Assembly (NCBI RefSeq): GCF_000718775.1
Contig: NZ_JOCB01000130.1
Span: 1-20,077 of the forward strand
Direction of reading: 5' to 3'
Length of the DNA stretch: 20,077 nucleotides
DNA from: Streptomyces sp. NRRL S-31
Lineage (GTDB): Bacteria > Actinomycetota > Actinomycetes > Streptomycetales > Streptomycetaceae
Numbering within the stretch: position 1 is the stretch's first letter; each line of letters opens with the position of its first letter. Both the position numbers and the translations under genes were made by a program. Below the pieces are notes generated by a model. That model searched no databases. It was not told the origin of the DNA and saw only the letters and a list, made by a program, of their open reading frames with translations. Below, one piece after another: positions 6,912 through 14,045 of this stretch.

Positions 6912-7678
6912 CCGTCGTGAGCAGCGCGGGCGGCCCCGGCCGGACCGCCGCGGACGTCCCGCACGTCCCGCACGTTCTGGACAACCCGGCCCTCGCCTCC
7001 CTGACCGGCCCGCACGCCCGCTTCGCCGAGCGGCGCGGCCGGGTGCTGCGCTACCCCGTGGACGTCTCGCCGTGGCTGGCGCTGCCGGACGAACCGGACG
7101 CGCGGGACTGGGCGGACCTCGCGGCGCTGGCCGGTCCCGGCGAGGAGGTCCCGCTGCCCGGCTTCCGCGGGGAGGTCCCGGACGGCTGGGAGATCACCTC
7201 CCGCGTCGAGGGCGTGCAGCTCGTGGACGACGGCGTGGCCGCCGCGCCGGACCGGGAGGCGGTGGTCCTCGGGGCGGCGGACGTGCCCGAGATGCTGGAC
7301 CTGGTGGCGCGCACCCGGCCCGGACCCTTCCTGCCGCGCACCGTGGAACTCGGCACCTACCTCGGCATCCGCCGGGACGGCGCGCTGATCGCCATGGCGG
7401 GGGAGCGGCTGCACCCGCCGGGCTGGACCGAGATCAGCGCGGTCTGCACCGACCCCGCCTTCCGCGGCGAGGGCCTCGCCGGCCGCCTGGTCCTCGCCGT
7501 CGCGCACGGCATCCGGGAGCGCGGGGAGACGCCGTTCCTGCACACCGCTGCCCAGAACACGGGCGCCATCCGGCTGTACGAGTCGCTCGGCTTCCGGCTG
7601 CGCCGCCGCACGGCGTTCTTGGAGGCCCGGTCCCCGCAGCGGCTGACGGACGGCCGCGAGGCCGTGCCGGTGCCGTAG
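6908..7678 (+). CDS. GNAT family N-acetyltransferase (FR47-like)
   Basis: 256 aa from the ATG at 6908, which has GAGGTGG at proper spacing; a longer in-frame extension to 6794 is non-coding upstream sequence. The N-terminal half (1-115) is a degenerate GNAT-like domain containing PGFRGEVPDGWE. The C-terminal half is a complete GNAT core with TEISAVCTDPAFRG, the acetyl-CoA pyrophosphate loop RGEGLAGRL, FLHTAAQNTGAI and YESLGFRLRRR. This is the FR47-like group (PF08445). The substrate is unknown. It is divergent from the molybdoenzyme operon, sharing the ~170-bp region 6694-6863. It converges on the MarR gene. Confidence 0.85.
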   Translation: MTVVSSAGGPGRTAADVPHVPHVLDNPALASLTGPHARFAERRGRVLRYPVDVSPWLALPDEPDARDWADLAALAGPGEEVPLPGFRGEVPDGWEITSRVEGVQLVDDGVAAAPDREAVVLGAADVPEMLDLVARTRPGPFLPRTVELGTYLGIRRDGALIAMAGERLHPPGWTEISAVCTDPAFRGEGLAGRLVLAVAHGIRERGETPFLHTAAQNTGAIRLYESLGFRLRRRTAFLEARSPQRLTDGREAVPVP

Positions 7679-7681
7679 GCG

Positions 7682-7703
7682 GGCGCCCCTGAGGGGAGAC
7701 GCC
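7682..7703. terminator. weak hairpin between convergent GNAT and marR genes
   Basis: CCCC-TGA-GGGG (7686-7696) nested inside GGCG/CGCC (7682-7685 and 7700-7703), starting four bases after the GNAT stop. The inner stem is short, so strength is uncertain. Confidence 0.35.
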
Positions 7704-7760
7704 GGCGCGTGTCGGCACAGGTCGGCACGGGGCGACGTACGGGGGCGCGGGGGCGGTGGC

Positions 7761-8201
7761 TCAGTCCGCGTCGGTGTCGGCCGGTCCCGCGTTGTACCGC
7801 TCCAGGTAGGCCGCGAACCGGACCAGGTCGTCCTCCGGCCAGTCCGCCAGCCGCTCCCGGAAGGCGGCCCGGCGGCTGCGGGTGACCTGGGCCAGGATCT
7901 CCCGACCGGCCTCCGTCAGGTGCAGCACCTGGACCCGGTGGTCCTCCGGGTCCAGGCGGCGCTCGATCAGCCCGGTCCGCTCCAGCGCCGCCACCTGGCG
8001 GCTCACCGTGGACTTGTCCAGGGCGTAGTGCGCCGCCAGGTCCGTCGCCCGGCAGCCGTCGCGTTCCTCCAGATGGCCGAGGAGGGTGTACGACACCAGG
8101 GACAGCTCGGGATGCATACGGCCCGCCGAGGCCCGGGCCCGGCGGGCGAAGATGGTCATCTCGCGCTGGATCGTCTCGACGGCCGACTCGGCTGCGCTCA
8201 C
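7761..8201 (-). CDS. MarR family transcriptional regulator
   Basis: 146 aa from a GTG at 8201 preceded by GGAGGT at seven bases; the longer frame to 8303 would run through the operators and is rejected. The MarR winged helix is intact: SLVSYTLLGHLEERDGCRATDLAAHYALDKSTVSRQVAALERTGLIERR, followed by the wing DPEDHRVQVLHLTEAGRE. The terminal helices (about 5-30 and 115-140) would form the dimer interface. MarR proteins are usually repressors released by small phenolic or lipophilic ligands or by thiol oxidation; there is one visible Cys (GCRATD). It is divergent from the membrane-protein gene, with two matching palindromes between them. Confidence 0.9.
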   Translation of the reverse strand: MSAAESAVETIQREMTIFARRARASAGRMHPELSLVSYTLLGHLEERDGCRATDLAAHYALDKSTVSRQVAALERTGLIERRLDPEDHRVQVLHLTEAGREILAQVTRSRRAAFRERLADWPEDDLVRFAAYLERYNAGPADTDAD

Positions 8202-8225
8202 GTGGAATACCTCCTCCGGCGTTCT

Positions 8226-8268
8226 AGTTGTATAGTACAACTTGAACTGAGAGTTGTATAAGCCAACC
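8226..8268. promoter_or_regulatory. two tandem MarR-type operators
   Basis: Site 1 (8226-8242) is AGTTGTA-TAG-TACAACT, a perfect 7-bp inverted repeat. Site 2 (8252-8268) keeps the same spacing, AGTTG-N7-CAACC, with one outer mismatch. The centres are 26 bp apart. They fill the marR/membrane-protein divergent region and cover its only AT-rich stretch, where both promoters must lie. TTG/CAA half-sites are typical of MarR operators. Confidence 0.7.
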
Positions 8269-8287
8269 TTTTGGAGGGCCGCGCGCG

Positions 8288-9427
8288 ATGAGGTCACCGG
8301 CACTGCGCCATGTGCTCACGCACCTGATCACCCCGCTGCTGATGTGCGTGGGCATGGGGCTCGCGTACATGGGGGCCTTCGTCACCCCCGAGCCGCACCA
8401 CCTGCCGGTCGCCGTCGTCGGCACCAGCCCGAAGGCGAAGGTCTTCGCGCAGACGGTCAAGGACACCGCGGGCGAGAAGCTCGACGTCCGCACGGTAGCC
8501 ACCCGGGCCGGCGCCGTCGGACTCCTCAAGTCCCGCGAGGTGACCGGCGCCTACGTGCCGAGCGCCAAGGCGCCCGAGCTGCTGGTGGCCAGCGCCGCCT
8601 CCGACATGGGCGCCACGGCCGTGGAGAAGGTCTTCCTGCCCGTCGCCGCGGAGCAGGGCGTACCGCTGAAGGTCACCGACGTGGCCGAGCCGGTCGCCGA
8701 CGACCCCACCGGCCAGGGCCTGTTCTTCCTGCTGATCGCCGTCAGCATCGGCTCCTACGCCTCGGTGGCCGCGCTCGGCGCCGCCGGGGCCGGCCTCGCC
8801 CTGCGGATCCGGGCCCTGCTCGCCCTCGGCGTCTCGGCGGTGGTCAGCGGCATCGGGGCGCTGCTCGCCGGGCCGGTGTTCCACCTCGCCCACCACGACC
8901 TCGCCGGGGTCTGGGGCATGGCCTGGCTCTACTCGGCGGGCATCCTGTTCATCGGCGTCGGACTGCACACGTTCCTGAAGCGCTGGACCACGCTGACCAT
9001 GATGGTGCTGTTCGTGATGCTGAACTTCACCAGCTCCGGCGGCCTGTTCCGGCCCGAACTCCAGAACGGCTTCTTCGGCACCCTGCACGCCTTCTGGAAC
9101 GGCGCGGGCTTCGTCGAGGGCGTGCGCAGCCTGCTGTACTTCGCCGACGACGGCCTCGCCCGCAATGTGTGGACGCTCGCCGTCTGGCTGCTGGCCGGCC
9201 TCGCGGTGACCGCGCTCGCCGGCGGCTACGAACGCGCCCGCGGCGTCGCCGACGCCGCCGGTGCCCGCGACGCCGCCGGCATCCGGCAGGACACCGCCGC
9301 GCGGCCCGGGGCCGTGCCCGCCGCACCCGGGACCGGGCGGGAAGGCCGGCCGGGGGCCCTGGAGGGGGCCGGGGGGAAGGCCGAGGAGGAAGCCGAGGAA
9401 GAGATGGAGGAGACGGTCGGCGTCTGA
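8288..9427 (+). CDS. MarR-controlled polytopic membrane protein (ABC-2 / YhgE-Pip-like permease)
   Basis: 379 aa; the ATG at 8288 has GGAGG ten bases upstream. The topology is one N-terminal TM helix (about residues 12-33) and an extracytoplasmic domain of about 115 residues (35-150) with a VAVVGTSPKAKVFAQ start. At least five more TM helices follow between about 150 and 320, as in YhgE/Pip and DUF3533/ABC-2-type permeases. The tail from about 325 is soluble, Ala/Gly-rich, and ends in a Glu cluster (KAEEEAEEEMEE). No ATPase gene is nearby. Divergent MarR control suggests an inducible role in export or envelope stress; the substrate is unknown. Confidence 0.7.
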   Translation: MRSPALRHVLTHLITPLLMCVGMGLAYMGAFVTPEPHHLPVAVVGTSPKAKVFAQTVKDTAGEKLDVRTVATRAGAVGLLKSREVTGAYVPSAKAPELLVASAASDMGATAVEKVFLPVAAEQGVPLKVTDVAEPVADDPTGQGLFFLLIAVSIGSYASVAALGAAGAGLALRIRALLALGVSAVVSGIGALLAGPVFHLAHHDLAGVWGMAWLYSAGILFIGVGLHTFLKRWTTLTMMVLFVMLNFTSSGGLFRPELQNGFFGTLHAFWNGAGFVEGVRSLLYFADDGLARNVWTLAVWLLAGLAVTALAGGYERARGVADAAGARDAAGIRQDTAARPGAVPAAPGTGREGRPGALEGAGGKAEEEAEEEMEETVGV

Positions 9428-9443
9428 GCGACCGCGCGCCGCC

Positions 9444-9481
9444 GCGAGGGGCCCCGTCCGGCACCGGGCGGGGCTCCTCGC
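9444..9481 (+). terminator. strong hairpin terminator after the membrane-protein gene
   Basis: A 13-bp stem begins 16 nt after the stop: GCGAGGGGCCCCG (9444-9456) pairs with CGGGGCTCCTCGC (9469-9481) with a single G-T wobble and a 12-nt loop. Confidence 0.65.
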
Positions 9482-9592
9482 CGCGAACCCGTCCCCGCCG
9501 GACCGCGCACCGCGAACGGCCCTTCCGTCGCCCCGCCTTGGGGTAAGGTGAGCATCCGGCCGCGGACCCGCGCGGCCCACTGTGACGAGGAG

Positions 9593-9664
9593 GTGAGACC
9601 CATTACCGCTGTGTCGGCCGGGGTGCTCCCTCCTTGTGACGGCGCGGTACACCGGCAGCGGTGA
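9593..9664 (+). CDS. possible 23-codon leader ORF upstream of the PrmC-like gene
   Basis: GTG at 9593 (or a non-canonical ATT at 9602, which has the better-spaced GAGGAGG) opens a 23-codon frame ending VHRQR-stop. Its TGA overlaps an in-frame GTG (9661) of the methyltransferase frame as GTGA. A TAAGGT -10-like element lies at 9544-9549. The near-perfect ribosome binding site at 9587-9593 otherwise has no gene to serve. Low confidence because the start is atypical. Confidence 0.25.
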   Translation: MRPITAVSAGVLPPCDGAVHRQR

Positions 9665-9668
9665 CCGC

Positions 9669-9693
9669 GGGAGCGCCCAGGATTCGCGCTCCC
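9669..9693 (+). promoter_or_regulatory. stem-loop in the leader of the PrmC-like gene
   Basis: GGGAGCGC (9669-9676) and GCGCTCCC (9686-9693) form a perfect 8-bp stem with a 9-nt loop, between the putative leader ORF and the ATG at 9712. It could be an attenuator or a coupling structure; there is no U-tract. Confidence 0.35.
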
Positions 9694-9711
9694 GAAAGGT
9701 TTCCGGCTTCC

Positions 9712-10548
9712 ATGCCCTTCCCCGCCCCGTCCCCCTCTCCCTCCTCCTTCCCCGCACCGTTCTCCGTGTCCGCCGTCGTCTCCGCGCTGCGCGCCGCGGG
9801 CTGCGTCTTCGCCGAGGACGAGGCCGAGCTGATCCTCGCCACCGCCCGCACCCCCGAGGAGGCGGCCGGCATGGTGGACCGGCGCGCCGCCGGGCTGCCC
9901 CTCGAACACGTCCTCGGCTGGGCGGAGTTCCACGGACTGCGCGTCACCGTGGCACCGGGGGTGTTCGTGCCCCGCCGCCGTACCGAGTTCCTGGTCGACC
10001 AGGCGCTGGCCGCGGCGCCCGGCGCGGCGGTCGTCGTGGACCTGTGCTGTGGTTCCGGCGCGCTCGGCGCGGCCCTCGCGCACGCCCTGCACGGGCCCGA
10101 GGTGCACGCCGCCGACATCGACCCGGCCGCGGTGCGCTGCGCCCGCCGCAACCTCGCCGCCTTCGGCGGGCGGGCCCACCAGGGCGACCTGTACGACGCC
10201 CTGCCGCCCGCCCTGCGCGGCCGGGTGGACGTCCTGACGGCCAACGTGCCCTACGTCCCCACCGCCGAAGTGGCCCTGCTGCCGACGGAGGCCCGTGAGC
10301 ACGAGCCACTGGTCGCGCTGGACGGCGGCGCCGACGGCCTCACCGTGCTGCGCCGGGTGGCCGCCGGGGCGTCCGAGTGGCTCGCCCCCGGCGGCTGTCT
10401 GCTGACCGAGACCAGCGAACGCCAGGCGCCGGCCGCCGTCCGGGCGTTCACCGAGGCGGGCCTGACGACCCGTCTGGCGGTGTCGGACGAGCTGTACGCG
10501 CACGTGGTGATCGGCGTGCGGCCCGGACCGCGGCACCCGGCGCGGTAG
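9712..10548 (+). CDS. PrmC/HemK-like protein N5-glutamine methyltransferase (putative)
   Basis: 278 aa from the ATG at 9712; an in-frame GTG at 9661 would add 17 residues. The family hallmarks are present: PLEHVLG (63-69), FVPRRRTE (86-92, PrmC usually FIPRPETE), SAM motif I VDLCCGSGALG (109-119), the acidic ADIDPAAVRCARRN, and NVPY at 178-181 where classical N-methyltransferases have NPPY. These match a Streptomyces subgroup annotated as putative protein N(5)-glutamine methyltransferase rather than the housekeeping release-factor enzyme next to prfA. The true substrate is unknown. A Pro/Ser-rich N-terminus (residues 2-15) is unusual. The gene stands alone behind a structured leader. Confidence 0.75.
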   Translation: MPFPAPSPSPSSFPAPFSVSAVVSALRAAGCVFAEDEAELILATARTPEEAAGMVDRRAAGLPLEHVLGWAEFHGLRVTVAPGVFVPRRRTEFLVDQALAAAPGAAVVVDLCCGSGALGAALAHALHGPEVHAADIDPAAVRCARRNLAAFGGRAHQGDLYDALPPALRGRVDVLTANVPYVPTAEVALLPTEAREHEPLVALDGGADGLTVLRRVAAGASEWLAPGGCLLTETSERQAPAAVRAFTEAGLTTRLAVSDELYAHVVIGVRPGPRHPAR

Positions 10549-10568
10549 GCGGCGGCCCGGCGGCCCCG

Positions 10569-10601
10569 CGGCCCGGCGCACGGTCCGGTGCCGCCGGGCC
10601 G
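10569..10601. terminator. bidirectional terminator between convergent genes
   Basis: CGGCCCGGCGCAC (10569-10581) pairs with GTG-CCGCCGGGCCG (10588-10601) with one bulged C and a 6-nt loop. It lies between the convergent PrmC-like and phosphatase genes and can serve both. Confidence 0.6.
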
Positions 10602-10657
10602 AAGCACCGCCGCCCCGCCCGTGCTTCCCCGCCCCGTGCCCCGCGCTCCCCGCGTCG

Positions 10658-12733
10658 TCACGGCAGTTCCTGGGCCCGGGCGATGAGCAGGGCCACGTCG
10701 TCGTGGTTGTCGGGGTGGTGCAGCATGCGCAGGAGCAGGTCGCAGGTCTCCTCCAGCGGGCGGGCGGGGTCGAGCAGGGACAGCAGCGAGGCCAGGCGCT
10801 CGTCCAGCGAGTGGCGGCGGGTCTCCACCAGCCCGTCGGTGTAGAACACCAGCTCGTCGCCGGGCGCGAAGTCCACCGTGACGCTGGAGAAGGCGACCCC
10901 GCCCACCCCCAGCGGCACACCGGTGGGCAGGTCGAGCAGTTCCGGCGCGTGCCCGGGCCGTACCCGGGCCGGCGGCAGGTGTCCGGCGTTGGCGATCCGG
11001 CACTGCCGCAGATGCGGGTCGTGGATGGCGTACACACAGGTCGCGATGGAGTGGTCCAGGGCCGAGGTCGTCTTGTCCAGGTGCTCCAGCAGCCGGGCCG
11101 GGTCGAGATCGAGGGCGGCCAGGGTCGTGGTCGCGGTGCGCAGCCGGCCCATCGTGGCGGCGGCGCTCACCCCGCTGCCCATCACGTCGCCCACGACGAG
11201 CGCGGTCTTGTCCCCCTCCAGCGGGATGACGTCGAACCAGTCGCCGCCGACCTCGCTGGTGGCGCCCGCCGGCTGGTAACGGGAGGCCACCTCCAGGGCG
11301 GTGGTGACCGGCGGATGGCTGGGCAGCAGGCTGCGCTGGAGGGTGAGCGCGGTGTTGCGGGCGTTCTGGTACCAGCGGGCGTTGTCGATCTGCACCGCCG
11401 CGCGGGCGGCCAGCTCGCGCGCCAGCAGGACGTCGTCCTTGTCGAACGGGGCCCGATTGCGGGTGCGTTTGAGGTCCAGCGCGCCCAGCACCTCCCCGCG
11501 CGCGATCAGCGGCACCGCCAGATACGAGTGCAGACCCGCCCGGCCGAGCAGCTTGGCCGCCTCGGCGGAGCGGGCGATCCGCGGCAGGTCCTCGTCCCTC
11601 ACCCGCGGCACCAGCACCGCCTCACCGGTGCGCACGCACTCGGTGACCAGGCGGTCGGGCGCGTACCGGGCGATCTGGCCGGGCCGGTCGGCGGCCCGCA
11701 CCGCCTCGCTGCCCGTCTCCGGGCGCAGCGCGAGCGCCCGGATCACCGCGGACTCCGAGGGGCCCAGCGCGCTGGGCCGGCCCTCGACCACCGCGTCCAG
11801 CAGGTCCACGGCCGCCACGTCCGCCAGTTCCGGCACGGCGACCTCGGCCAGCTCGCTGGCCGTGCGCTCCAGCTCCAGCGTCGTACCGATCCGCGCGGAG
11901 GCGTCGGCGATGACCGCGAGCCGGCACCGCGCGGCCTCCGCCTCCTGGGAGGCCAGGTGCTGCTCCGTGATGTCGACCAGCGAGACGGCCACACCGAGCA
12001 CATTGCCCAGGGTGTCCTCCAGCCGGTACAGCGAGTGCGACCAGATGTGGTCCGTGCCCTCGTCGGCCGGGGTGCGGCCGACGAGGGTGTCGTCGACCAG
12101 CGGCACGCCCGTCTCCAGCACCCGCCGGGCGGCGGCCTCCAGCGCGGCAGCGTCCAGCTGCGGCAGCACCTCGGGCAGCGTCCTGCCGACGTGCTCGGCG
12201 GCCGGCAGGCCGTTGATGCGCTCCAGGGCCGGGTTGACGGAGACGAACCGCAGCTCGGTGTCGAGGACGGCGTAACCGATCGGGGACTGCTTCACCATCC
12301 GCTCGGACAGCGCCACGTCCTGCTCCAGCCGCCGTACCGTCGACTGGTCGACGGCCAGCCCGAGCGCGAAGACGTCGCCGCGGTCGTCCAGCAGCCGCAT
12401 GTTGCGGAACTCCACCAGACGGGTGCTGCCGTCCTTGTGCCGGACCGGGAAGCCGCCGGCCCAGCTCTGCCCGGTGCGCATCACGTCGGCGAAGAGCTTG
12501 CCGACCAGCTGGATGTGCCGTTCGTGCACCATCAGCCGGGCGGCGTACCGGCCGAGGGCCTCCTGGGCGGAGTACCCGAACAGCTCCTCCGCCTGCGGGC
12601 TCCACAGCACGATCCGGCCGTCGGTGTCCAGCACCACCGAGGCCACGCCGAGCACGTCGAGCAGGCCGCCGGGGCGCACCGGCCCGCGGGCCGGCTCCCC
12701 GCTCTCTGTCGCCGGAGCCTCGGCTGCACTCAT
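10658..12733 (-). CDS. PAS-PAS-GAF-PP2C (SpoIIE/RsbU-type) serine phosphatase
   Basis: 691 aa from the ATG at 12733; an in-frame GTG at 12766 is the alternative and neither has a strong SD. The domains in order are two PAS domains, a GAF and a PP2C. PAS1 (about 25-135) has VVLDTDGRIVLWSPQAEELFGYS. PAS2 (about 145-260) has GYAVLDTELRFVSVNPALERING. GAF (about 275-450) has YLAVPLIARGEVLGALDLKR. The PP2C domain (about 470-690) has every metal-binding aspartate visible: GGDWFDV, VGDVMGSG, FYTDGLVE and HDDVALL, plus NAGH. Such soluble multi-sensor phosphatases dephosphorylate anti-sigma-factor antagonists and so activate SigB/SigF-type factors; Streptomyces has dozens. The cognate switch genes are not adjacent. 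The ligand is unknown. Confidence 0.9.
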   Translation of the reverse strand: MSAAEAPATESGEPARGPVRPGGLLDVLGVASVVLDTDGRIVLWSPQAEELFGYSAQEALGRYAARLMVHERHIQLVGKLFADVMRTGQSWAGGFPVRHKDGSTRLVEFRNMRLLDDRGDVFALGLAVDQSTVRRLEQDVALSERMVKQSPIGYAVLDTELRFVSVNPALERINGLPAAEHVGRTLPEVLPQLDAAALEAAARRVLETGVPLVDDTLVGRTPADEGTDHIWSHSLYRLEDTLGNVLGVAVSLVDITEQHLASQEAEAARCRLAVIADASARIGTTLELERTASELAEVAVPELADVAAVDLLDAVVEGRPSALGPSESAVIRALALRPETGSEAVRAADRPGQIARYAPDRLVTECVRTGEAVLVPRVRDEDLPRIARSAEAAKLLGRAGLHSYLAVPLIARGEVLGALDLKRTRNRAPFDKDDVLLARELAARAAVQIDNARWYQNARNTALTLQRSLLPSHPPVTTALEVASRYQPAGATSEVGGDWFDVIPLEGDKTALVVGDVMGSGVSAAATMGRLRTATTTLAALDLDPARLLEHLDKTTSALDHSIATCVYAIHDPHLRQCRIANAGHLPPARVRPGHAPELLDLPTGVPLGVGGVAFSSVTVDFAPGDELVFYTDGLVETRRHSLDERLASLLSLLDPARPLEETCDLLLRMLHHPDNHDDVALLIARAQELP

Positions 12734-13046
12734 GCCACGCACCGCCTTCGCCCGTCCGCACGGCACGTCGTCCCCCGTGCCGGTCTTCCTCGGTCTACCG
12801 CGCTCACACCCGACTCTCCGACGCCGTCACCGTCTACCTCCACCATCCCTCAACACGGCGGCCGGCGTCCGCCGAAGACGCCGCGCCGGCGGTGCGCGCG
12901 CCGTGCGGCACCGCCCGGACCGGGCGTTCACGCCCCTGTCGCCTGATTGGTCTGTACATGACTATCGCTTCGCGCCAGACTGTCCGCCGACCGAGTGTCC
13001 CCGTCCGCCCACGCCGTGTACCCATCCCCCATCCGAGGAGTCGGCC
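12734..13046. other. 313-nt divergent intergenic region
   Basis: No gene is supported. It must hold the divergent promoters of the phosphatase and the secreted-protein genes. The only AT-rich patch is at 12944-12970, where ATTGGTCT (12946-12953) repeats the left half of the gntR operator and is followed by TGTACA (12953-12958). No complete palindrome or convincing -35/-10 pair is seen. Confidence 0.3.
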
Positions 13047-13928
13047 ATGCCCGCGTCCGCCCGGCAACGTTGTCACGCAGTCCTCGCCGGACTCGTCACC
13101 CTCGCCACCGCCGCCGTCGTGTCCCTCGCCGCGCCCGCGCCCGCCTCGGCGGCCGGCACCTGGACCGAGACCGGCTCCGACCGCGCCGACCCGCTGACCG
13201 AGAGCCAGGGGCTGACCTCGGTGGAGGTCCCCGCGAACAGCCCCAACCGGTACACCGGCATCGGCACCATCCCCCTCGGCGTCTCCAGCCGCGGCTGGAA
13301 CCACGTCGGCGACCCCGACGCCTCGTACAACGGCTACTACATCGAGCCTTACCAGCAGGACTCCGGCAACTCGAAGATGTTCCGCGTCCAGGCGCCCGGC
13401 GGTGCCTGGTCGGAGTACGTCCACGCGCTGAGCGCGGGTGAGGCGCTGAACAACTCGTGGGTCGCGATCTCGCCCGACGGCCAGTGGACGCTGTCCGGCG
13501 AGTGGGGCACGATGACCCGCCTGCTGGTCTTCCCGACCCCGGGCGTCAACCCGTCCACCTCCCCCTCGGCGAACCTCCCGCAGGTGTCGGCCGTCCGCCT
13601 CGACCACGCCGTCCGCGACGTCCAGGGCTGCGACTTCTCGGGCCCCACCACCCTGCTGTGCTCCTCCGACGACCCGGACGGCAGCCTCTTCGGCCTCACC
13701 AAGCCGCTCCTGCGCATCGACCTGTCGGCCGCGCCGAACGGCACGGCCGACGTCTCGGGCCATGTCACCGCGCTGCGCCAGCTGCCGCTGCGCAGCTCCT
13801 GCTCCGGCTCGTTCGAGGCGGAGGGCATCGACTACGACCGGCGCAGCGGCACCCTGCGCGTCATCGTCGTCTCGCCCGGCTTCTGCGTGCTGACGGACAG
13901 CAAGACGTACAAGTTCGCCCTCGGCTGA
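13047..13928 (+). CDS. secreted protein of unknown function
   Basis: 293 aa; the ATG at 13047 has GAGGAG six bases upstream, and the long open frame upstream to 12399 is antisense to the phosphatase gene and not coding. A clear Sec signal peptide comprises an Arg-containing n-region, a hydrophobic core LAGLVTLATAAVVSLAA and an ASA-AG cleavage site near residue 35. The mature part is about 258 residues, with repeated short beta-like segments (AISPDGQWTLSGEWGTMTRLLVFP; AVRDVQGCDFSGPTTLLCSSDD; EGIDYDRRSGTLRVIVVSPGF) reminiscent of a beta-propeller. It has four cysteines that could form two disulphides. I do not recognise a named family or active site. It seems monocistronic. Confidence 0.75.
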   Translation: MPASARQRCHAVLAGLVTLATAAVVSLAAPAPASAAGTWTETGSDRADPLTESQGLTSVEVPANSPNRYTGIGTIPLGVSSRGWNHVGDPDASYNGYYIEPYQQDSGNSKMFRVQAPGGAWSEYVHALSAGEALNNSWVAISPDGQWTLSGEWGTMTRLLVFPTPGVNPSTSPSANLPQVSAVRLDHAVRDVQGCDFSGPTTLLCSSDDPDGSLFGLTKPLLRIDLSAAPNGTADVSGHVTALRQLPLRSSCSGSFEAEGIDYDRRSGTLRVIVVSPGFCVLTDSKTYKFALG

Positions 13929-13951
13929 CGCACGCGTTCGCCCTCGGCTGA
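13913..13951 (+). repeat. 16-bp direct repeat duplicating the stop region of the secreted-protein gene
   Basis: GTTCGCCCTCGGCTGA occurs at 13913-13928 (the last codons and stop of the secreted protein) and again at 13936-13951, a 23-bp period. It looks like a small tandem duplication. It places a second identical in-frame-style tail and TGA downstream of the true stop. Confidence 0.7.
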
Positions 13952-13983
13952 GGTGTGCGCGGCGGCCGGCGGTGCTTTCCTGG

Positions 13984-14008
13984 GGATGGACGAGGTTCGG
14001 CGGGGTAC
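13984..14008 (+). promoter_or_regulatory. candidate SigB-type stress promoter
   Basis: GGAT (13984-13987), 15 bases, then GGGTAC (14003-14008) fits the GNNT-N14-16-GGGTAY consensus published for the SigB-like stress sigma factors of Streptomyces. It predicts a start near 14015, about 30 nt upstream of the ATG at 14046. The -10 also lies in the 12-bp palindrome CGGGGTACCCCG (14001-14012). Confidence 0.4.
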
Positions 14009-14045
14009 CCCGTTCCATCGCAGCACGGCCACGAAAGGAGCGATC

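Noticed and set aside
9544..9560. Possible iron-regulator (IdeR/DmdR) box, TAAGGTGAGC
   Set aside because: Only one half resembles the TTAGGTnAGC consensus; the second half is absent.
10703..12946. 747-codon plus-strand frame opposite the phosphatase gene
   Set aside because: It mirrors the PAS-GAF-PP2C gene; composition is a shadow of the real frame.
12946..12960. Second GntR-type operator upstream of the secreted-protein gene
   Set aside because: Only the left half ATTGGTCT matches the gntR operator; the right half ATG does not form a palindrome.
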